From: Actinomycetota bacterium
GTDB taxonomy: Bacteria; Actinomycetota; Thermoleophilia; UBA2241
Direction of reading: 5' to 3'
NCBI GenBank assembly: GCA_003157715.1
Contig: PMKK01000083.1
Location: 1 to 7,729, forward strand
DNA length: 7,729 bases
The translations under genes and the position numbers were made by a program. This document shows positions 5,545-7,729 of this stretch, in pieces (the stretch's first letter is position 1; each line of letters begins with the position of its first letter). Under the pieces are notes generated by a model. The model was not told the DNA's origin, did no database searches, and saw nothing but the letters and a program-made list of their open reading frames with translations.

Positions 5545-6009
5545 TTATCCCGCCTTGCGCACCGGCGCCCAGATCTCGCGGGCCGCCGCCAGCACCTGGG
5601 CGGCGTGCCCTCTGGCCTGCACCTTGGCGTAGACCTTGCGCAGCGTGCCGTCGGCGTCGATCAGAAACGTCGTTCGCTTGGCCACGCCCACCATGGGGCG
5701 CGCCACGCCGAACGCCGCCGAGACCGTGTAGTCAGTGTCGCAGAGCAGCGGAAAGCGCAGCTCGTAGTCCCGCGCGAACTCGGCGTTGGCCGCGACGGGG
5801 TCGACGCTTACCCCGATCACCTGCACGTCGAGCGCGGCGAACGCGTCAAGGAGGCCGTTGAACTCAACGGCTTCGACCGTTCAGCCCGAGGTGTTGGCCT
5901 GGGGATAGAAGTAGAGCACCGTGCGGCGCGCCGGCGCGCCGACATCGAATGTCTGTCCGTCGTACGACGTGCCGGTCACGGCCGGCGCCTTGTCGCCTTC
6001 CTTGAGCAT
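5545..6009 (-). CDS. bcp: BCP/PrxQ-type peroxiredoxin with catalytic selenocysteine (UGA recoded)
   Basis: This reduces peroxides in the cytoplasm using a selenolate in place of the peroxidatic thiol. ATG 6009-6007 follows GGGAGGG by a few bases. The frame runs 42 codons, meets TGA at 5883-5881, then continues in the same frame for 111 codons to TAA at 5545-5547: 154 residues, a normal BCP length. Before the TGA are KEGDKAPAV, DGQTF and VLYFYPQANTSG. After it come TVEAVEF, VQVIGVSVD, FPLLCDTDYTVSAAFGV and TTFLIDADG. In BCP the stretch YFYPKxxTPGCT holds the peroxidatic Cys; here that exact residue (position 43) is the TGA. A SECIS-like hairpin follows at once. BCP's alpha-type resolving Cys, five residues on, is absent (Val 48); the only Cys is 90. 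It probably heads a unit with the aspartase-family gene. The alternative is a nonsense pseudogene, but the hit on the catalytic codon, the intact second half and the hairpin argue against that. Confidence 0.9.
5845..5877 (-). promoter_or_regulatory. Bacterial SECIS-like hairpin
   Basis: Starting nine bases after the UGA, the message contains a perfect 7-bp stem, GCCGUUG (5871-5865) with CAACGGC (5860-5854), closed by the tetraloop AGUU (5864-5861). The outer A and U of the loop can add an eighth pair. A lower stem GUCGA (5877-5873) with UUGAC (5849-5845), one G-U pair included, extends it across an asymmetric internal loop (A / CUCC). Bacterial SECIS elements lie inside the coding region straight after the Sec UGA, with the apical loop roughly 16-37 nt downstream and a G among the first two loop bases. 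Here the distance is 16 nt and the G is second. SelB would bind the loop. Confidence 0.82.
5881..5883 (-). other. Selenocysteine codon UGA (residue 43 of the peroxiredoxin)
   Basis: The plus strand reads TCA here, so the message reads UGA. It is flanked by ACC TCG GGC upstream and ACG GTC GAA downstream, giving NTSG-U-TVEA, which aligns with TPG-C-T in BCP-type peroxiredoxins. It is the only stop within the frame between 6009 and 5548. Confidence 0.9.
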
Positions 6010-6061
6010 GGTCCCTCCCTGGTCGCGCGGCGCCCTTCGCCGCCACCCGCGGGCCCCGCGA

Positions 6062-6089
6062 GTGTCCGCGCACACCGCCGGTGTCCGCG
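6062..6089. promoter_or_regulatory. Possible operator upstream of the peroxiredoxin gene
   Basis: GTGTCCGCG occurs at 6062-6070 and 6081-6089, and between and across the copies lies an inverted repeat ACACC-GCC-GGTGT (6072-6084). The structure is 50-80 bases upstream of the peroxiredoxin start, a plausible place for a redox-responsive regulator. I cannot match it to a known operator, and no clear -10 or -35 pair is visible beside it. Confidence 0.3.
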
Positions 6090-6139
6090 AACGCCATCGT
6101 CGCTACCGTCTTTTCCAGGCGGCGGCGGCTCGAAACGGC

Positions 6140-6250
6140 GGGGCGGCGGGCGACCGACGGGAGGCGGACGGACGGCCGGGCGGCGGGCGGGCGGACGACG
6201 GGGCGTCCGGACGACGGGAGGCAAGCGGCCTGACGACGGGGCGGCCGGGC
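6140..6250 (+). repeat. G-rich degenerate repeat tract in the divergent region
   Basis: This part of the 285-bp gap between the peroxiredoxin and ferredoxin genes is strongly G-rich on the plus strand. GACGACGGG recurs at 6194, 6210 and 6232, and a variant GACCGACGGGAGG lies at 6152. Runs of three or more G occur at 6140, 6148, 6159, 6178, 6185, 6189, 6200 and 6216, close enough for G-quadruplex formation. ORFs through it in either direction are Arg/Pro/Gly strings and not credible proteins. No gene is seen in this region. Confidence 0.6.
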
Positions 6251-6282
6251 GGCGCGCAGGCCCGCCGGGCGTTGACATGGCA

Positions 6283-6288
6283 TAGACT
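6283..6288 (+). promoter_or_regulatory. Probable -10 box (TAGACT) giving a leaderless ferredoxin message
   Basis: TAGACT ends six bases before ATG 6295, so transcription would begin at or next to the start codon. There is no Shine-Dalgarno sequence before the ATG, which fits leaderless translation, common in actinobacteria. The nearby TTGACA at 6272 is too close to serve as the -35 box. Confidence 0.5.
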
Positions 6289-6294
6289 GCGCCC

Positions 6295-6504
6295 ATGGGC
6301 ATGCGCGTGAGTATCGACTACGAGAAATGCAACGGTGCCGCCGCCTGCGAGGCGGTGTGCCCAGAGGTGTTCGTCATCCGCGAGTCGGACGGCTTGGCCG
6401 ACGTCCTGGAGCCTGAGCCGCACCCCACCCTGTGGGACTGCGTGCGGCGCGCCGAGGACGCCTGTCCCGAAGACGCGATCATCATCGAGGAGGACGAGGA
6501 GTAG
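6295..6504 (+). CDS. Small ferredoxin, predicted [3Fe-4S]
   Basis: The 69-residue protein is a soluble electron carrier of the short single-cluster type. Cysteines lie at 12, 18, 22, 49 and 57. The usual layout is C-x2-C-x2-C-x3-C-P followed by C and then C-P. Here C12-x2-A15-x2-C18-x3-C22-P keeps the spacing but has Ala where the second ligand should be. By family comparison C12, C18 and C57 would hold a three-iron cluster, while C22 and C49 match the disulfide pair of Thermotoga-type ferredoxins. The C-terminus is very acidic (IIIEEDEE), suited to docking on a basic partner. Ferredoxins of this size often serve cytochrome P450s or oxidoreductases, but no partner gene is in the window. I choose ATG 6295 over ATG 6301 because of the promoter spacing. 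The gene diverges from the selenoperoxiredoxin gene. Confidence 0.9.
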   Translation: MGMRVSIDYEKCNGAAACEAVCPEVFVIRESDGLADVLEPEPHPTLWDCVRRAEDACPEDAIIIEEDEE

Positions 6505-6515
6505 CTCCTCGTCCT
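6491..6515 (+). terminator. Perfect 11-bp hairpin with the ferredoxin stop codon as its loop
   Basis: AGGACGAGGAG (6491-6501) and CTCCTCGTCCT (6505-6515) are exact inverse complements separated by only TAG, the ferredoxin stop codon. Not followed by a U-tract, so it is either a GC-rich terminator or a 3'-end stabiliser. A second small hairpin, GCCGG-AAGG-CCGGC, follows at 6518-6531. Confidence 0.5.
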
Positions 6516-6567
6516 GTGCCGGAAGGCCGGCGCTCCTCGATCACCGCCTCGATCACTGCTCGACGTT

Positions 6568-6616
6568 CCTCGGGGCACGCGCGCCGCGATCGGCGCTTCA
6601 CGAGACCTGCCCGAGG
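6568..6616. terminator. Composite hairpin between convergent ferredoxin and cupin genes
   Basis: CCTCGGGGCA (6568-6577) pairs with TGCCCGAGG (6608-6616) with one bulged G. Inside it GCGCCG-CGAT-CGGCGC (6581-6596) forms a second hairpin. The structure begins four bases after the cupin stop when read on the minus strand, and could end transcripts from both sides. No U-tract is present. Confidence 0.4.
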
Positions 6617-6619
6617 CGC

Positions 6620-6961
6620 TCAGCGCTTCTCGGCGTCTCCGGTGACGTTCGGCGAGGCGACCACGAAGAAGGTCAACGGGCCCAGGCCGACGTTGCTGAG
6701 CTGATGCTCGGCGCCGGCCGGCACCGCCAGCGCGTCGCGCTCGCCGAGCTTGTACACGGTGCCGTCGACCGCGATCTCGGCCGTGCCGTCGAGCACCAGG
6801 TAGAGCTCCTCCTGCTCACGGTGGACGTGCCGCGTCATCGAGCCTTCGGCCACGGTGAAGACGTTGGCCCGCAGGTTCTCGGCCCCGAGCTCGTCGGTCA
6901 GACGTTTGACGCTGAGCGTGTCGGTGACCTGATCTGTCGGGGCGGCGTGGACGATCTTCAC
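6620..6961 (-). CDS. Small single-domain cupin protein
   Basis: The 113-residue protein is one conserved beta-barrel cupin. Motif 1 is EGSMTRHVHREQEELYLVL..G, with metal ligands H45, H47 and E51 or E52. Motif 2 is GERDALAVPAGAEHQLSNVG, with P81, G83, H86 and N90. All four metal-binding positions are kept, so it should bind a divalent metal. Small cupins of this type act as isomerases, dioxygenases or ligand-binding proteins; nothing here decides between them. The start is GTG 6961-6959, because GGGAGGT lies seven bases upstream. That ribosome binding site is the last unit of a 26-bp tandem repeat, so translation may be coupled to the micro-ORFs ahead of it. It lies 116 bases downstream of the metallo-hydrolase gene on the same strand and is probably in one operon with it. 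Confidence 0.88.
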   Translation of the reverse strand: MKIVHAAPTDQVTDTLSVKRLTDELGAENLRANVFTVAEGSMTRHVHREQEELYLVLDGTAEIAVDGTVYKLGERDALAVPAGAEHQLSNVGLGPLTFFVVASPNVTGDAEKR

Positions 6962-7059
6962 GGACAGACCTCCCGGTCGCTTCTCATGCAGGTACCTCCC
7001 AAACGCTCTTCACGCAGGTACCTGCCGGTCGATCTTCACGGACGTTGCTCCTGCTTCAT
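6958..7059 (-). other. Relay of four micro-ORFs leading to the cupin start
   Basis: The repeat units encode MKQEQRP (7059-7036), MKIDRQVPA (7039-7010), MKSVWEVPA (7013-6984) and MRSDREVCP (6987-6958). Each ends in a TGA that overlaps the next start codon as GTGA or ATGA, the last one overlapping the cupin GTG. Each later start has a Shine-Dalgarno-like word 7-8 bases upstream. This layout is that of translational coupling. Whether these peptides are made is inference. Confidence 0.5.
6962..7039 (-). repeat. 26-bp tandem repeat, each unit carrying start codon and ribosome binding site
   Basis: Read on the minus strand, three 26-bp units lie head to tail: 7039-7014, 7013-6988 and 6987-6962. 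Each opens with a start codon (GTGAAGA, GTGAAGA, ATGAGAA), runs through CG(A/T)(C/T)(C/T)GG, and has a GGGAGGT or CAGGT Shine-Dalgarno-like word near base 15-20 of the unit. A fourth unit start, GTGAAGATCG at 6961, is the beginning of the cupin gene. A shorter, diverged copy (7059-7040, opening ATGAAG and containing AGGAG) precedes the array. AGGTACCT is shared by the first two full units. Confidence 0.85.
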
Positions 7060-7077
7060 CCCCGGGCCGACGGCCGT

Positions 7078-7710
7078 TCATTTGCCGCGCGGCAGGATCT
7101 CGACTGGCAGCGGGCAGAGCTCCGAAAAACGCTGGGCGTCGTCGAGAGAGCCGACGATCGTATCGTAGTGCATCGGCACCACGACCTTGGCGCGCAGCTT
7201 GCCACAGGCTTCGGCCGCCTCTTCGGCGGTCATGACGTACGTGCCGCTGACGGGGATCATGGCCACGTCGACGTCGATCTCGCTCATCTCGGCGATCACG
7301 TCGGTGTCGCCCGAATGGTAGTAGCTCGTGCCGTCGAGCTCGACGACGTAGCCGACCTTGGCATCTGCCTGCGGGTGGAACACGGCGCCGGGCGCGCGAA
7401 ACTTGTTGGTGTTGTAGGCCGCCACGGCACGGATCGTCACTCCGCCCACGGTCACGACATCGCCGGGCGCCACCGTGCGCGTGTCGCCCTTCAGCTTGCT
7501 CGTGACCTCGGCGGGACCGACGACCACGGTCGAAGGCCGCGAGACCTTGGCGATGTCGCCCTTGTCGAAGTGGTCGGAATGCTCGTGGGTGACCAGCACG
7601 ATGTCGGCCGGCGGGGCGCCCTCGGCGATGTGCCACGGATCGATGTAGACGATCTGCGAGCCGCTGAGACGAAACGAGTCGTGCCCCAGCCAGGCAACGT
7701 GGTCGACCAT
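7078..7710 (-). CDS. Metallo-beta-lactamase-fold hydrolase, YtkL/UPF0173-like
   Basis: The 210-residue cytoplasmic protein is a compact metallo-beta-lactamase-fold enzyme. The HxHxDH motif is present as THEHSDHFD (H42, H44, D46, H47). Further metal ligands are visible in YYHSGDTD (H132, D135) and VVPMHYDT (H181). The order DIVLVTHEHSDH, AAYNTNK, GYVVELDGTSYYHSGDTD and VDVAMIPVSGTYVM is that of the UPF0173/YtkL/UlaG-like branch, so it probably hydrolyses a phosphoester or lactone; the physiological substrate is not known for most of the branch. ATG 7710-7708 follows AAGGGGG by about six bases. The stop at 7078-7080 lies 19 bases before the first micro-ORF of the tandem repeat that leads into the cupin gene, so the two genes likely share a transcript. 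Confidence 0.9.
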   Translation of the reverse strand: MVDHVAWLGHDSFRLSGSQIVYIDPWHIAEGAPPADIVLVTHEHSDHFDKGDIAKVSRPSTVVVGPAEVTSKLKGDTRTVAPGDVVTVGGVTIRAVAAYNTNKFRAPGAVFHPQADAKVGYVVELDGTSYYHSGDTDVIAEMSEIDVDVAMIPVSGTYVMTAEEAAEACGKLRAKVVVPMHYDTIVGSLDDAQRFSELCPLPVEILPRGK

Positions 7711-7729
7711 GAGAGCCCCCTTCTCTGTC

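Noticed and set aside
5545..5826. A separate short gene beginning at ATG 5826, with a second short ORF ending at 5881
   Set aside because: Both lie in the same frame and together make one complete peroxiredoxin; the upstream codons 5880-5827 are also open and match the family (TVEAVEF).
5881..5883. Nonsense mutation making a peroxiredoxin pseudogene
   Set aside because: The TGA replaces precisely the catalytic Cys, nothing else is damaged, and a SECIS-like hairpin follows. It cannot be fully excluded without finding the sel genes.
6272..6277. Perfect -35-like TTGACA before the ferredoxin
   Set aside because: Only five bases separate it from the TAGACT box, and no -10 box lies 16-18 bases downstream before the start codon.
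5134..6285. 383-codon plus-strand ORF antisense to the peroxiredoxin and aspartase-family genes
   Set aside because: Low-complexity Arg/Ala/Pro product caused by high GC; opposite strand encodes recognisable proteins.
6962..7039. CRISPR array
   Set aside because: The 26-bp units are directly adjacent with no spacers, and they diverge; this is a tandem repeat.

Overview
The window is GC-rich throughout, with strong G/C preference at third codon positions, several GTG starts and short 5' leaders. Gene content (Cof-type HAD hydrolase, NHL lipoprotein, OB-HD exoribonuclease-like protein, aspartase/fumarase, BCP-type peroxiredoxin, small ferredoxin, cupin, YtkL-type metallo-beta-lactamase fold protein) suggests a deep-branching, high-GC bacterium. 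A Thermoleophilia-like actinobacterium is my best guess, but this is inference from composition and protein style only.

Layout. Left part: the 3' end of a HAD hydrolase (+), a convergent gene for a short NHL-repeat lipoprotein (-), then across a divergent promoter region an MFS transporter (+). This is followed by an OB-fold/HD phosphohydrolase of the YhaM type (+) and a probable 28-residue membrane peptide gene (+). Right part, minus strand: a peroxiredoxin gene followed by an aspartase/fumarase-family gene, probably one transcription unit. Across a G-rich divergent region lies a small ferredoxin gene (+). It converges on a cupin gene (-), which lies downstream of a metallo-beta-lactamase-fold hydrolase gene (-).

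The main discovery is the peroxiredoxin at 5545..6009 (-). Its reading frame is interrupted by one TGA exactly where the peroxidatic cysteine of the BCP/PrxQ family belongs. Immediately downstream, the message can fold into a bacterial SECIS-like hairpin whose apical loop lies 16 nt after the UGA and carries a G in its second position. The gene is therefore best read as an intact selenoprotein with catalytic selenocysteine, not as two ORFs or a pseudogene. The host should then encode SelA, SelB, SelD and tRNA-Sec elsewhere.

The second unusual structure is a 26-bp tandem repeat between the metallo-hydrolase and cupin genes. Every unit contains a Shine-Dalgarno-like stretch and begins with a start codon. 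Because 26 is one less than a multiple of three, each tiny ORF ends in a TGA overlapping the next start codon, giving a relay of four micro-ORFs that ends on the cupin start codon.

Smaller points: the ferredoxin lacks the second cluster cysteine, which predicts a [3Fe-4S] cluster, and is probably leaderless. Its stop codon is the loop of a perfect 11-bp inverted repeat. The NHL protein has only three repeats. TAGACT-like -10 boxes recur ahead of plus-strand genes. Several short tandem repeats sit in intergenic DNA.
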